A stretch of 64,000 bases of DNA, taken from Sphingomonas sp. A2-49. GTDB taxonomy: Bacteria; Pseudomonadota; Alphaproteobacteria; Sphingomonadales; Sphingomonadaceae. The DNA lies in contig NZ_JAJLPA010000001.1 in the NCBI RefSeq assembly GCF_025548555.1, forward strand, positions 434,001-498,000. Direction: 5' to 3'. Below the pieces are notes generated by a model. It did not search any database. It saw only the letters and a list, made by a program, of their open reading frames with translations, and had not been told where the DNA came from. Made by a program: the position numbers and the translations under genes. Of the stretch, positions 35,553 through 43,847 are shown in pieces; the stretch's first letter is position 1; each line of letters starts with the position of its first letter.

Positions 35553-35857
35553 GCGACGAGACCGAGTTGGCGCCTGCCGCTCCCGCGGACGAAGCGCAGC
35601 CTGCCCCCAAGCGTGGCCGGACCTTCCGCAAGTCGCGCCCGCCGATGCTGCAGGCGGCCGCCGCACGCCAGGCGCGCATTGCCTCGCTTGCGTGGACGAC
35701 GCTGGGCAACCGCGAACGCGTGATGGCGTTCCTGAACGCCGATCACGCCGAACTCGGCGCGCGCCCCCTCGATCTCGCGATCGCGAGCGATGCCGGCCTC
35801 GCCCGCGTCGAACATGTCCTGCTCGCGATGGCCGACGCGCCCCGGTCCGAGGGCTGA
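35549..35857 (+). CDS. Antitoxin-like protein with DUF2384 (MbcA/ParS/Xre toxin-binding) domain
   Basis: A 102-aa protein. After a Pro/Ala-rich N-terminus, residues about 55-95 (RVMAFLNADHAELGARPLDL then DAGLARVEHVLLAMA) match the DUF2384 pattern of antitoxins that bind RES-type toxins: a short helix, the GxRPLDL turn and the closing helices. The usual Xre DNA-binding domain in front is absent. No RES toxin gene lies within 10 kb. It starts with TTG 35549, overlapping the leader stop. It may be an orphan antitoxin or a repurposed relative. Confidence 0.6.
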   Translation: MSDETELAPAAPADEAQPAPKRGRTFRKSRPPMLQAAAARQARIASLAWTTLGNRERVMAFLNADHAELGARPLDLAIASDAGLARVEHVLLAMADAPRSEG

Positions 35858-35919
35858 CCCGAGATGACGACGGCAGACGCGGCGACGGCGACGCAATCGC
35901 TGGTCCGCGAGCGGCGGCG

Positions 35920-36096
35920 ATGAGCGGGCCGTTCCCGGTCGCCGAGGTCCATCGTCGCTGGACCCAGGGCGACATTACCGCGCTGCGGACGGCAACCGGA
36001 GCAGGCGAGACGCTGGACGGCATCGCCGTCGCGCTCGACCGCTCACCCGAGGCGGTCACGATGATGATGAACCGTTTGCGCCTGCGCTGCGGCTGA
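35920..36096 (+). CDS. Small helix-turn-helix-like protein (58 aa), unknown
   Basis: ATG 35920 to TGA 36096, starting MSGPFPVAEVHRRWTQGDIT. Residues about 28-54 (GETLDGIAVALDRSPEAVTM then MMNRLRLR) fit a helix-turn-helix: a helix, a tight turn at RS, and a recognition helix. It could bind DNA or be a small regulator. A 19-codon frame at 35864-35923 overlaps its start (ATGA), but I doubt that one is a gene. The protein lies downstream of the antitoxin-like gene on the same strand. Confidence 0.55.
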   Translation: MSGPFPVAEVHRRWTQGDITALRTATGAGETLDGIAVALDRSPEAVTMMMNRLRLRCG

Positions 36097-36111
36097 CCGC
36101 CGGCCGGTGCC

Positions 36112-36438
36112 TCAGCCGCGCATCGACCAGGCGAGCCACAGCCAGCCGGCGATCAGCGCGGCCCCGCCGATCGGCGTGATCGCGCCCAGCCAGCGCGGCG
36201 CACCGATCGCCATCAGGTAGAGCGTCGCGGCGAACAGGCCGCCGCCCGCCACGAACAGCCACGCAGGCCCGCGCGCCTCCATCCGCAGCGCGACCAGCGC
36301 CGCGACCGCATGGATCAGCTGATAGTGCGCGCCGGTCTTGAGCCATTCGATCGCCGGGCCGCTCGCGCCGTGCGCACCGAATGCGCCCGCGGCGACCGCG
36401 ATCGCACCCGACAGCGCGGCGAGGATGGCAAGGATCAT
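36112..36438 (-). CDS. DUF423 family membrane protein
   Basis: A 108-aa inner-membrane protein with four hydrophobic helices. The start MILAILAALSGAIAVAAGAF then GAHG, together with WLKTGAHYQLIHAVAAL and TPIGGAALIAGWLWLAW, is typical of DUF423 (YgdD-like). Its function is unknown. The ATG overlaps the stop of the KefB-like gene (ATGA), so it is translated from that transcript. Confidence 0.9.
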   Translation of the reverse strand: MILAILAALSGAIAVAAGAFGAHGASGPAIEWLKTGAHYQLIHAVAALVALRMEARGPAWLFVAGGGLFAATLYLMAIGAPRWLGAITPIGGAALIAGWLWLAWSMRG

Positions 36439-38174
36439 CGCGGGTCGTTCCCCCAGGGCTGTTGCTCCGCCACCATCGTGCGGGCGGCGCGAATGTCGCC
36501 CGCCTCGATCTGGATGCGCAGCCGCTCCTTGTCGCGCGAGCGATAGCTGTCCTCCGCCCGGTCGATGTCGGCGCCGGCGATGCCGAGGTCGCGCATCGCG
36601 GTCCGTGCCATCTTCACCGCGGATTCGAGCACCTCGCGCACGACATAGACCGCCGAGGACTTCTTCAGCTTGACGAGCGCGCGCCGGTCATAGGCGCGGA
36701 CGTAGAGCGCGGCGTTCGGAAACGCCTCGTGCACCCCCTCAAGCGTATCGGGCTCGATCTGGTCGCCGTCGATGCAGAACAGGATCAGCTCCGCCTCCGC
36801 CGCGCCCGCCTGTCGCAACAGGTCGATGCGCGTGCCGTCGCCGTAATAGACCTTGGCGCCGAATTCGCCGGCGATGTCGATCATCTCGATATCGGTGTCG
36901 ATCAGCGTCACCGGGATGTTCTGCGCCAGCAGCATCTGCCCGACCGTCTGGCCGAACCGTCCGTAGCCGACGATGATGGCGTTCGCGCCGTCCGCCTGCG
37001 GCCCGGCGCGCGCCTGGTTCTTGGCGACCGGTTCCTCGCGGAAGCGGCGGGTCGCGCCCATCAGGAACGGCGTCGTCGCCATCGACACGGTGATGATCGC
37101 ACCGAACAGGCTCGCCGCCTCGGGCGCGACGAGGAATCCGGACTGCGCCTGCGCGAACAGCACGAAGCCGAACTCGCCGCCCTGGCTCAGCAGCAGGCCG
37201 AGCGCGAGCGCGCTGCGCCACGTCATGCGGAAGGCGAGTCCGATCAGCGTGATGACCAGCGTCTTGGTCGCGATCAGCGCGAGCGCCATACCCGCGACGA
37301 ACAGCGGGCGCTCGGCGATCGCATGCAGGTTGAGCATCATGCCCACCGCGAGGAAGAACAGGCCGAGCAGGATCGACCGGAACGGCTCGACGTCCGCCTC
37401 CAGCTCGTGGCGATAGGGGCTGTCCGCCAGCATCACGCCGGCGATGAACGCGCCCAGCGCGGTCGACAGGCCCAGATATTCCATGATCGCCGCGCTGGCG
37501 ATGACGGTGAACAGCGCCGCGAACACGAACATCTCGCGCTCGCCGAGGTTGCCGATCAGCCGGAACAGCGGGCGCAGCAGGAACCGCCCGGCAAGGATCA
37601 GCCCCGCCACCGCGATCACGGTATAGACCGCCAGCAGCCACCCCGGCGGACCGTTGGCGTCGGCGGGGTTGCGGCTCATCGCCGCGACGATCGTGATGAG
37701 CGGGACGATCGACAGATCCTGGAAGAGCAGGATCGAAAATGCCCGTTCGCCGAACGGCGTGCGCATCCGCCCGGAGGATTGCAGCATCGGCAGCACCTGC
37801 GCGGTGGACGACAGCGCCAGCGGCAACCCGAGCGCGAAGGCGGCGGGGACGGAGAAGCCGGCGATGCCCCACACCACCGCGGTGATGGCCAGGCCGCAGG
37901 CGACGACCTGGATCAGCCCCAGTCCGAATATCTCCTGCTTCATCCGCCACAGGCGCGTCGGGTTGAGCTCCAGCCCGACCACGAACAGCAGCAGGGTGAT
38001 CCCCAGCTCGGCGATCCCCATCTTCGATTCGGCATCGCCGACCAGCCCGAGCAGATGCGGCCCCACGACCGCACCGGCGACGAGGAACCCCAGCGTTGCG
38101 CCGAGCCCCAGCTTGCGGAACAGCAGCACGAACGCCAGGCCGGAGCCGAGCAGGATCATCCCGTCGCGCAGCAT
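36435..38174 (-). CDS. KefB/KefC-type monovalent cation:proton antiporter (CPA2) with TrkA-N domain
   Basis: A 579-aa protein. About 12 membrane helices (LGATLGFLVAGAVVGPHLLG, LLLFVVGLELNPTRLW, SSTAQVLPML, FQDLSIVPL) form the Na+/H+ exchanger domain. Residues about 395-520 are a TrkA-N nucleotide-binding domain (NAIIVGYGRFGQTVGQMLL, then LIDTDIEMI). Such proteins export K+ in exchange for H+, often gated by glutathione adducts. The start is ATG 38174, preceded by GAGGG at seven bases; the longer start at 38201 lacks a ribosome site and would overlap the scaffold gene. Confidence 0.92.
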   Translation of the reverse strand: MLRDGMILLGSGLAFVLLFRKLGLGATLGFLVAGAVVGPHLLGLVGDAESKMGIAELGITLLLFVVGLELNPTRLWRMKQEIFGLGLIQVVACGLAITAVVWGIAGFSVPAAFALGLPLALSSTAQVLPMLQSSGRMRTPFGERAFSILLFQDLSIVPLITIVAAMSRNPADANGPPGWLLAVYTVIAVAGLILAGRFLLRPLFRLIGNLGEREMFVFAALFTVIASAAIMEYLGLSTALGAFIAGVMLADSPYRHELEADVEPFRSILLGLFFLAVGMMLNLHAIAERPLFVAGMALALIATKTLVITLIGLAFRMTWRSALALGLLLSQGGEFGFVLFAQAQSGFLVAPEAASLFGAIITVSMATTPFLMGATRRFREEPVAKNQARAGPQADGANAIIVGYGRFGQTVGQMLLAQNIPVTLIDTDIEMIDIAGEFGAKVYYGDGTRIDLLRQAGAAEAELILFCIDGDQIEPDTLEGVHEAFPNAALYVRAYDRRALVKLKKSSAVYVVREVLESAVKMARTAMRDLGIAGADIDRAEDSYRSRDKERLRIQIEAGDIRAARTMVAEQQPWGNDPR

Positions 38175-38193
38175 CGACACGCCCTCTGCGGCG

Positions 38194-38631
38194 TCATGCA
38201 TGGGCGCGCGCCTCGCGGGCGGCGAACGCCGCCTCGGCCGCGGCCTCGAACGCCAGCCGGATCGACGGATGCCGCGCGGTATAGCCGAGGGCCGGCTCGA
38301 ACACCGTCATTCCGGGCCAGTCGGGCGCCGCCCCCTCCCCCGCCAGCCATGCCGTCAGCGCGTCGCGCGCCGCCGCCAGCTGCTCGGGCGTCTTGCCGAG
38401 GATGTCGGCGGCGAGCAGCGATGCGGACGCCTGCCCCAGCGCGCAGGCGCGGACCAGCAGCCCGACCTCGTGCACCCGGCCATCGTCGTCCATGCCGACG
38501 TCCACCGTCACCCGGCTGCCGCAGACCGGCGAGCGCTTCTCCGCGGTGGCGGCGGCATGGTCGAGCCGCGCGTGGTGGGGGATCGACGCGGCGAGTCGCA
38601 GGATCTCGGCATTGTACAGGGGGGCGTTCAT
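38194..38631 (-). CDS. NifU/IscU-like iron-sulfur cluster assembly scaffold
   Basis: A 145-aa NifU N-terminal-type protein. Two of the three cluster-ligand cysteines of IscU are visible, in RSPVCGSRVTVDV and LLVRACALGQASASLLAA. The third, expected in the C-terminal helix, is replaced: this part reads ARHPSIRLAFEAAAEAA. It is the short alphaproteobacterial scaffold-like form and may carry clusters differently from IscU. The start overlaps the cvpA stop (ATGA); it may be co-expressed with the antiporter, though no functional link is known. Confidence 0.85.
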   Translation of the reverse strand: MNAPLYNAEILRLAASIPHHARLDHAAATAEKRSPVCGSRVTVDVGMDDDGRVHEVGLLVRACALGQASASLLAADILGKTPEQLAAARDALTAWLAGEGAAPDWPGMTVFEPALGYTARHPSIRLAFEAAAEAAFAAREARAHA

Positions 38632-39206
38632 CGGCTGTTACTCATGGTGTCGCGCTGGTCGTCGTCCGGTCGATCCAAGGCGGATCGCGACCCGAACACG
38701 GGCTGGCCGCGGCGGCGGCGATCGACGAAGTCGGCGATGCCGGCGCTGGTGGCGTTGAGCAGCGGATAGGTGCGCGATGTCGTCATCCAGTCCGGACGCC
38801 GCGCCGGTCCGCCTCGCGCGGTATCGACCAGCAACGCCGCGACCAGAAAGCCGAGGCTGGCGATGATGAGCCCCTTCAGCGCGCCGAAGCCCAGCCCCAG
38901 CGCGCGGTCGATCGGGCCCAGGATCGATTGGCGCGTCCGCTTGCCGATCGCATTGGCGACCAGCTTGCCGCCGGCATAGGTGCCGCCGGCGATCACCACG
39001 AACGCCGCCACGGCGGCGCCCGACGGCGTGCCGATCACCGTCGACAGCTTGGCGGCGAGCGCGACGTGGAACAGCTTCAGCATCGCGACGATCGCGATCC
39101 AGGCGAACAGCGACAATACCTCGGTGACGAAGCCACGCTTCAGTCCGAGCAGCGCCGCGCCGATCACGGCGACGAGTACGATGGTGTCGAGTGCGGTCAG
39201 CGCCAT
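38628..39206 (-). CDS. cvpA: CvpA family membrane protein
   Basis: A 192-aa protein with four hydrophobic helices. LTALDTIVLVAVIGAALLGL and KRGFVTEVLSLFAWIAIVAM match CvpA, as does DRALGLGFGALKGLII in the middle. Family members are linked to colicin V export and to resistance against envelope stress; the mechanism is unclear. The C-terminal 45 residues are charged and probably cytoplasmic. It is the first gene of an overlapping chain with the scaffold gene and is preceded by radA on the same strand. Confidence 0.92.
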   Translation of the reverse strand: MALTALDTIVLVAVIGAALLGLKRGFVTEVLSLFAWIAIVAMLKLFHVALAAKLSTVIGTPSGAAVAAFVVIAGGTYAGGKLVANAIGKRTRQSILGPIDRALGLGFGALKGLIIASLGFLVAALLVDTARGGPARRPDWMTTSRTYPLLNATSAGIADFVDRRRRGQPVFGSRSALDRPDDDQRDTMSNSR

Positions 39207-39276
39207 GTCAGGGGGAATAGGGATGCACGGCCCCCGCCGCTAGTGGCACGTGCGCAGATCGCCGCCGCGGTGCACG

Positions 39277-40650
39277 TCACCCCCGCCCCAGCATATGGTC
39301 GACGAACTGCCCCAGCGTCCGAAATCCCGTCAGGCGCAACGGGCTGTCGTCCTTCGCCACCGCCGCGGGGACCAGCGCGCGTTCGAACCCCAGCTTCGCC
39401 GCCTCCTTCAGCCGCAGCGCGCCGTGCGCGACCGGCCGCACCTCGCCCGACAGCGCGACCTCGCCGAACGCCACCGCGTCGACCGGTACCGGCCGTTCCG
39501 ACAGCGCCGATACCAGCGCCGCCGCCACCGCCATGTCCGCCGCCGGATCCTGCACGCGATAGCCGCCGGCGATGTTCAGATACACTTCCGCACTGGAAAA
39601 GCTGAGCCCGCACCGCGCCTCCAGCACGGCGAGGATCATCGCCAGCCGGCCGCTGTCCCAGCCGACGACCGCGCGCCGCGGCGTCGCGCCGCTCGCCAGC
39701 CGCACCACCAGCGCCTGGATTTCGACCAGCACCGGCCGCGTCCCCTCCAGCGCGGGGAACACCGTCGTGCCGGTTACGCCCTCGTCGCGCTGGGTCAGGA
39801 ACAGCGCGGACGGGTTGGCGACCTCTTCCAGCCCCTCGCTCTGCATCGAGAAGACGCCGATCTCGTCGGTGCCGCCGAACCGGTTCTTGATCGCGCGCAG
39901 GATGCGATACTGGTGGCTGCGCTCGCCCTCGAACGCCAGCACGGTATCGACCATATGTTCGAGCACGCGCGGCCCGGCGATCGATCCGTCCTTGGTGACG
40001 TGGCCGACCAGCACCAGCGCGGTGCCGCGCTCCTTGGCGAAGCGAATCAGCTCCTGGCTCGACGCGCGCACCTGGCTGACGGTGCCGGGCGCGCCCTCGA
40101 TCAGGTCGGAATGCATCGTCTGAATCGAATCGATTACCAGCAACGCCGGCGGCGGCCCCAGCGACAGCGTCGTCAGGATGTCGCGCGTCGAGGTCGCCGC
40201 CGCCAGCTGCACCGGCGCATTGCCAAGCCCCAGCCGGCGCGCGCGCAGCCGCACCTGATCGGCCGCCTCCTCGCCCGAGACATAGGCGACACTGCGCCCC
40301 GCCAGCGCCAGCTTCGCCGCCGCCTGCAGCAGCAAGGTCGACTTGCCGATCCCCGGATCGCCGCCGATCAGCGTCGCCGACCCCTCGACGAAGCCGCCGC
40401 CCAGCGCGCGGTCGAGTTCGGCGATGCCGGTCGCCATCCGTTCGGGCAGGACGATGTCTGCGTCGAGCCCGACCAGCTGCACCGACCGGCCGCCGGTACG
40501 CAGGTCGTGCTTCGCCTGGAACGGCGTGACGACCGCCGCCGTCTCCTCGACCAGCGTGTTCCATTCGGCGCAATCGCCGCATTGTCCCGCCCAGCGGTGC
40601 GAGACGGATCCGCACGCCTGACACACGTAACGCTTCTGGGGTTTCGCCAT
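39277..40650 (-). CDS. radA: DNA repair protein RadA (Sms)
   Basis: A 457-aa DnaB-like ATPase that helps branch migration in recombination. An N-terminal C4 zinc finger (YVCQACGSVSHRWAGQCGDC), the P-loop GGDPGIGKSTLLLQ, the RadA-specific AIKNRFGGTDEIG and a Lon-protease-like C-terminal domain (GGYRVQDPAADMAVAAALVS) are all present. ATG 40650 (MAKPQKRYVC) is the family start; 13 upstream in-frame residues were left out. Confidence 0.96.
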   Translation of the reverse strand: MAKPQKRYVCQACGSVSHRWAGQCGDCAEWNTLVEETAAVVTPFQAKHDLRTGGRSVQLVGLDADIVLPERMATGIAELDRALGGGFVEGSATLIGGDPGIGKSTLLLQAAAKLALAGRSVAYVSGEEAADQVRLRARRLGLGNAPVQLAAATSTRDILTTLSLGPPPALLVIDSIQTMHSDLIEGAPGTVSQVRASSQELIRFAKERGTALVLVGHVTKDGSIAGPRVLEHMVDTVLAFEGERSHQYRILRAIKNRFGGTDEIGVFSMQSEGLEEVANPSALFLTQRDEGVTGTTVFPALEGTRPVLVEIQALVVRLASGATPRRAVVGWDSGRLAMILAVLEARCGLSFSSAEVYLNIAGGYRVQDPAADMAVAAALVSALSERPVPVDAVAFGEVALSGEVRPVAHGALRLKEAAKLGFERALVPAAVAKDDSPLRLTGFRTLGQFVDHMLGRG

Positions 40651-40714
40651 GCCGGCCACCCTAGCGACGTCGGAACGATTGGGGAACAAAAATCCTGGCG
40701 CGTACCGGGCGGGA

Positions 40715-41413
40715 TCAGGCGGGGATCGTCAACCCGCGCTGCACCGCCGGCCGCGCCAGACCCCGCTCCAGCCATGCGCGCACGTTGGCGAACCGGTCGA
40801 ACCCGACGAGGTCGCCCGCGCCATAGAAGCCGACGAGGGCGTTGACCCAGCCGACCATCGCGATGTCGGCGATCGTATAGTCTTCGCCAAGGAACCACGG
40901 CCCCTTCGCCAGTGCGGCATCCATCACGCCGAGCAACCGCACGGCCTCGGCGACGTAGCGGTCGCGCGGCCGCTTGTCCTCATAGTCGCGCCCGGCGAAC
41001 TTGTGGAAGAAGCCGAGCTGCCCGAACATCGGGCCGACGCCGCCCATCTGGAACATCACCCACTGGATCGCCTGCCAGCGGCCGACCGGATCGGCGGGTA
41101 CGAACCGCCCCGTCTTGTCGGCGAGGTAGAGCAGGATCGCGCCGCTTTCGAACAGGCCGAGCGGCCGGCCGCCGGGGCCGGCGGGATCGATGATCGCGGG
41201 GATCTTGCCATTGGGGTTGAGCGACAGGAACTCCGGCGACTTCTGGTCCTCGCGCGCGAAATCGATCCGGTGCGCCTCATAGGGCAGGCCGGTTTCCTCC
41301 AGCATGATCGACACCTTGACGCCATTGGGAGTCGGCATCGAATAGAGTTGCAGCCGGTCGGGATGTTCGGCCGGCCAGCGGCGGGCGATCGGAAAGGCGG
41401 CTAGGTCGGTCAC
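40715..41413 (-). CDS. Glutathione S-transferase family protein (YfcG/Nu-class-like)
   Basis: A 232-aa GST. The thioredoxin-fold part contains LYSMPTPNGVKVSIMLEETG, where the Thr-x-Asn motif of Nu-class (YfcG/YghU) enzymes replaces a catalytic Tyr or Ser, and SLNPNGKIPAIIDP with FESGAILLYLADKTG for glutathione binding. The C-terminal helical domain follows. Such enzymes often show glutathione-dependent disulfide reductase activity. GTG 41413 is the start, with GGAGG seven bases upstream. Confidence 0.9.
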   Translation of the reverse strand: MTDLAAFPIARRWPAEHPDRLQLYSMPTPNGVKVSIMLEETGLPYEAHRIDFAREDQKSPEFLSLNPNGKIPAIIDPAGPGGRPLGLFESGAILLYLADKTGRFVPADPVGRWQAIQWVMFQMGGVGPMFGQLGFFHKFAGRDYEDKRPRDRYVAEAVRLLGVMDAALAKGPWFLGEDYTIADIAMVGWVNALVGFYGAGDLVGFDRFANVRAWLERGLARPAVQRGLTIPA

Positions 41414-41482
41414 GGTCAAACCTCCGTCGTTGGGCCCCGCGACATAGTCACGCCGCATTCGCGACGCTATGGCCGCGCCAGC

Positions 41483-42628
41483 ATGCGTCCCACCCAGCTC
41501 CGTGTCGCCCTGTTCAGTGGCAACTACAATTACACGCGCGACGGCGCCAATCAGGCGCTGAACCTTCTCGTCCGCCATCTGCTCGACCATGGCGTCGCGG
41601 TACGTATCTATTCGCCGACCACCGCGCGCCCCGCCTTCGCGCCGACCGGCGATCTGGTGCCGGTGCCCGCGATCCCGTTGCCGGGCGGACGCGACGAATA
41701 TCGCGTCGCGCGCTATCTTCCCGCCGCGACGCGCGCCGATCTCGAGGCGTTCGCGCCGAACATCGTGCACGTTTCCGCGCCCGAATTCCTGAACCACGGC
41801 GCGGTCAGCTGGGCGCGCCGCCATGGCGTCCCCAGCGTCGCCTCGTTCCACACCCGGTTCGAAACCTATTTCCGCTATTATCGCATCGGCTTCGTCGAAC
41901 CGGTCATCAAGGCGATCATGACGCGCTTCTACAACCGGGTCGATCGCGTCATGCCGCCCAGCCCCAGCATGGGGGCGCTGCTGCGCGAATGGGGCGTCAC
42001 CACGCCGATCACGATCTGGTCGCGCGGCATCGACCACGACCGCTTCCGCCCCGATCGCCGCAGCCTCGCGTGGCGGCGCAGCCTCGGCATCGCCGATCAC
42101 GAGGTCGCGATCGGCTTCCTCGGCCGGCTGGTGAAGGAAAAGGGGCTCGACGTCTTCGCCGACGTCGTCAAGGAACTGACCCGGCGCGGCGTGCCGCACA
42201 AGGTGCTCGTCGTCGGCAAGGGGCCGGCGCAGGACTGGTTTGCCGCGCAGGCCCCCGGCGCGATCTTCGCCGGCTTCCAGTCGGGGGACGACCTCGGCCG
42301 TGCGGTCGCGTCGATGGACGTGTTCTTCAATCCGTCGATCACCGAGACCTTTGGCAACGTGACGACCGAGGCGATGGCGGCCGGCGTGCCGGTCGTCGCG
42401 GCGCGGGCGACCGGCGCGGTCGATCTGGTCGAGGACGGCGTCACCGGCTTCCTCGTCGAACCGACCGACGTCGCCGGCTATGCCGATGCGATCGCGCGCA
42501 TCGTCGCCGATCCGGCGCTGCGTGCGGCGATGGCGGAGGCGGGCGTCGACCGCGCCGCCGCCTATCGCTGGGATACCGCGAACCAGGCCGTGCTGGACAC
42601 CTATTTGGACCTGCACGCCGACGGCTAG
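41483..42628 (+). CDS. Glycosyltransferase family 4 (GT-B) protein
   Basis: A 381-aa GT-B glycosyltransferase. The N-terminal domain starts RVALFSGNYNYTRDGANQAL, and the C-terminal nucleotide-sugar domain includes FLGRLVKEKGLDVFADVV, VVGKGPAQDW and PSITETFGNVTTEAMAAGVP with the GT4 E-x7-E region. It resembles mannosyl- and sulfoquinovosyl-transferases of the SqdX/PimB group; the donor and acceptor cannot be fixed. It is divergent from the GST gene, with 69 bases between starts, and stands alone. Confidence 0.9.
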   Translation: MRPTQLRVALFSGNYNYTRDGANQALNLLVRHLLDHGVAVRIYSPTTARPAFAPTGDLVPVPAIPLPGGRDEYRVARYLPAATRADLEAFAPNIVHVSAPEFLNHGAVSWARRHGVPSVASFHTRFETYFRYYRIGFVEPVIKAIMTRFYNRVDRVMPPSPSMGALLREWGVTTPITIWSRGIDHDRFRPDRRSLAWRRSLGIADHEVAIGFLGRLVKEKGLDVFADVVKELTRRGVPHKVLVVGKGPAQDWFAAQAPGAIFAGFQSGDDLGRAVASMDVFFNPSITETFGNVTTEAMAAGVPVVAARATGAVDLVEDGVTGFLVEPTDVAGYADAIARIVADPALRAAMAEAGVDRAAAYRWDTANQAVLDTYLDLHADG

Positions 42629-42705
42629 CCCAGCCACTCAAGCGGGACGGTCCCCCACCTCGGCGTCACCCCGGAGAGACATCGGCCCGCCGTCTCGCCG
42701 CCCGG

Positions 42706-42732
42706 TGGATCCCGGAGCCAGTCCGGAATGAC
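42706..42732. repeat. Degenerate dispersed repeat (GGATCCCGGA...TCCGGAATGACG type)
   Basis: The 175-base gap after the glycosyltransferase gene holds GGATCCCGGAGCCAGTCCGG followed by AATGACG. CCGGA (42712-42716) pairs with TCCGG (42722-42726). It looks like a decayed copy of a dispersed proteobacterial repeat whose intact form has longer arms. Nothing else in the gap is gene-like. Confidence 0.4.
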
Positions 42733-42803
42733 GATGTGCATGGGGCTCTCTCCTCTTCCTGCGCCCATGCAGAAAGCCTGACCGTTTACCGGTCCTGTCC
42801 CCC

Positions 42804-43094
42804 TTATCCCGCCTGCCAGTCGAACGTCAGCGGTGCCTCGCGGAACGCGAAACGGTCGAGGTGGCTGGCCACCACGCCGCGCATCCGTTCCGCGTCTTCG
42901 CCTTCCGGCACCGTCAGGACGACGTCGAGCGTCTCGCTGTCCGCCTTCATCTCCAGCACCGATCCATTCGGGAACGCGATGCGTCCCGATTCGGCGGTAT
43001 AGTCGACCGTCATCTTGTGGCTCCAGTGCTTGGCGAGCTGCTGGAGATACCGGCTCGCCGACGCGGTCGGCACGCGTGCGACCGAGACGCTCAC
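42804..43094 (-). CDS. DUF2218 domain-containing protein
   Basis: A 96-aa protein. The pattern PTASASRYLQQLAKHWSHKM, GRIAFPNGSVLEMKAD and a closing HLDRFAFREAPLTFDW matches DUF2218, a small family of unknown function often encoded beside metal or siderophore genes. It starts with GTG 43094, overlapping the padR stop (GTGA), so it is the second gene of the padR operon and is presumably controlled by that repressor. Confidence 0.88.
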   Translation of the reverse strand: MSVSVARVPTASASRYLQQLAKHWSHKMTVDYTAESGRIAFPNGSVLEMKADSETLDVVLTVPEGEDAERMRGVVASHLDRFAFREAPLTFDWQAG

Positions 43095-43696
43095 TTCAGG
43101 CGCTCCACCTTCTGCGCCGCCTCGTCGATCAGCGCGACGATGCGATACAGCGCGTCCTCGTCGAGGTCGCCGTGCATCACCCGGTTCTGGACGGCATGGC
43201 GCAGGTTGTGCATCGCGCGGCGAACCGGTGCGTGATCGCCACGGTTGCGCTCCACCCCCAGCCCGGTCAGCCGCGCGACCAGCGCCGCCACCGCTTCGGC
43301 ATGCTCGGCAAGATGGGCCTGCCCCGGCGCGGTGATCGCAAACCGCTTGCGCGCGCCTTCGCTCGCCTGTTCCTCGATCAGCTCCATGTCGTTGAGCATC
43401 GTCAGCGCCGGATACACCATGCCCGGGCTCGGCGCATAGGCGCCGCCGGTCAGTTCCTCGATCGCCTTGATGAGCTCGTAGCCGTGGCGCGGTTCGTCCG
43501 CGATCAGCCTGAGCAGCACCAGCCGCAACTCGCTGCCGTCGAACATGCGCCGCCGGCCGCCGCCGCCGCGCTGCGCCTCGTCCCAGCGGCCGGCGAACGC
43601 CTCGGCGAACTGGTCCCAGCCGCCCCGCGGTCCGCGCGGACCGCATCCCCGCTCGCCGCCATGCCGTCCGTGACGGCCGTGCATCTGTCCAAACAT
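43091..43696 (-). CDS. PadR family transcriptional regulator
   Basis: A 201-aa regulator. After a His/Gly/Arg-rich N-terminus (MFGQMHGRHGRHGGERG) comes the PadR winged helix (LRLVLLRLIADEPRHGYELI, GGAYAPSPGMVYPALTMLND) and C-terminal dimerisation helices. The His- and Cys-rich start suggests metal sensitivity (inference). ATG 43696 has GGAG at six bases; ATG 43708 is a possible alternative. Two palindromic sites lie just upstream, so autorepression is likely. It is divergent from rarA, and DUF2218 follows in an overlapping frame. Confidence 0.9.
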   Translation of the reverse strand: MFGQMHGRHGRHGGERGCGPRGPRGGWDQFAEAFAGRWDEAQRGGGGRRRMFDGSELRLVLLRLIADEPRHGYELIKAIEELTGGAYAPSPGMVYPALTMLNDMELIEEQASEGARKRFAITAPGQAHLAEHAEAVAALVARLTGLGVERNRGDHAPVRRAMHNLRHAVQNRVMHGDLDEDALYRIVALIDEAAQKVERLK

Positions 43697-43722
43697 CGTC
43701 GTCTCCATTTCCTCGATGCGCT

Positions 43723-43774
43723 CAAGATATATCTTGGTCGCCGAACGATCAAGATGCCTTGAGATATATCTTGG
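43723..43774. promoter_or_regulatory. Two palindromic operators (AGATATATCT) upstream of padR
   Basis: CAAGATATATCTTG (43723-43736) is a perfect 14-bp palindrome. A second copy with core AGATATATCT (43762-43771), continued by TGG as in the first, lies 37 bp centre to centre from it. A half-site CAAGAT lies between (43750-43755). AT-rich dyads of this kind are typical PadR operators. They sit 27-75 bases before the padR start, in the stretch that must hold its promoter and part of the rarA upstream region. Confidence 0.75.
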
Positions 43775-43847
43775 CGAGGCACTCATTGTGGGGCTTTTGT
43801 GACCTTCCGGCCGTGACGCAGCCGCCCGCGCGCCCTATCTAGACAGG

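Noticed and set aside
35864..35923. A 19-codon frame overlapping the 58-aa HTH-like gene
   Set aside because: Too short and repetitive (ATATQ-like) to support; no ribosome site of note.
36381..39605. A 1074-codon open frame on the plus strand
   Set aside because: It lies antisense to DUF423, kefB-like, scaffold and cvpA genes that have clear family motifs. The predicted protein is Arg/Gln/His low-complexity, typical of a shadow frame in high-GC DNA.
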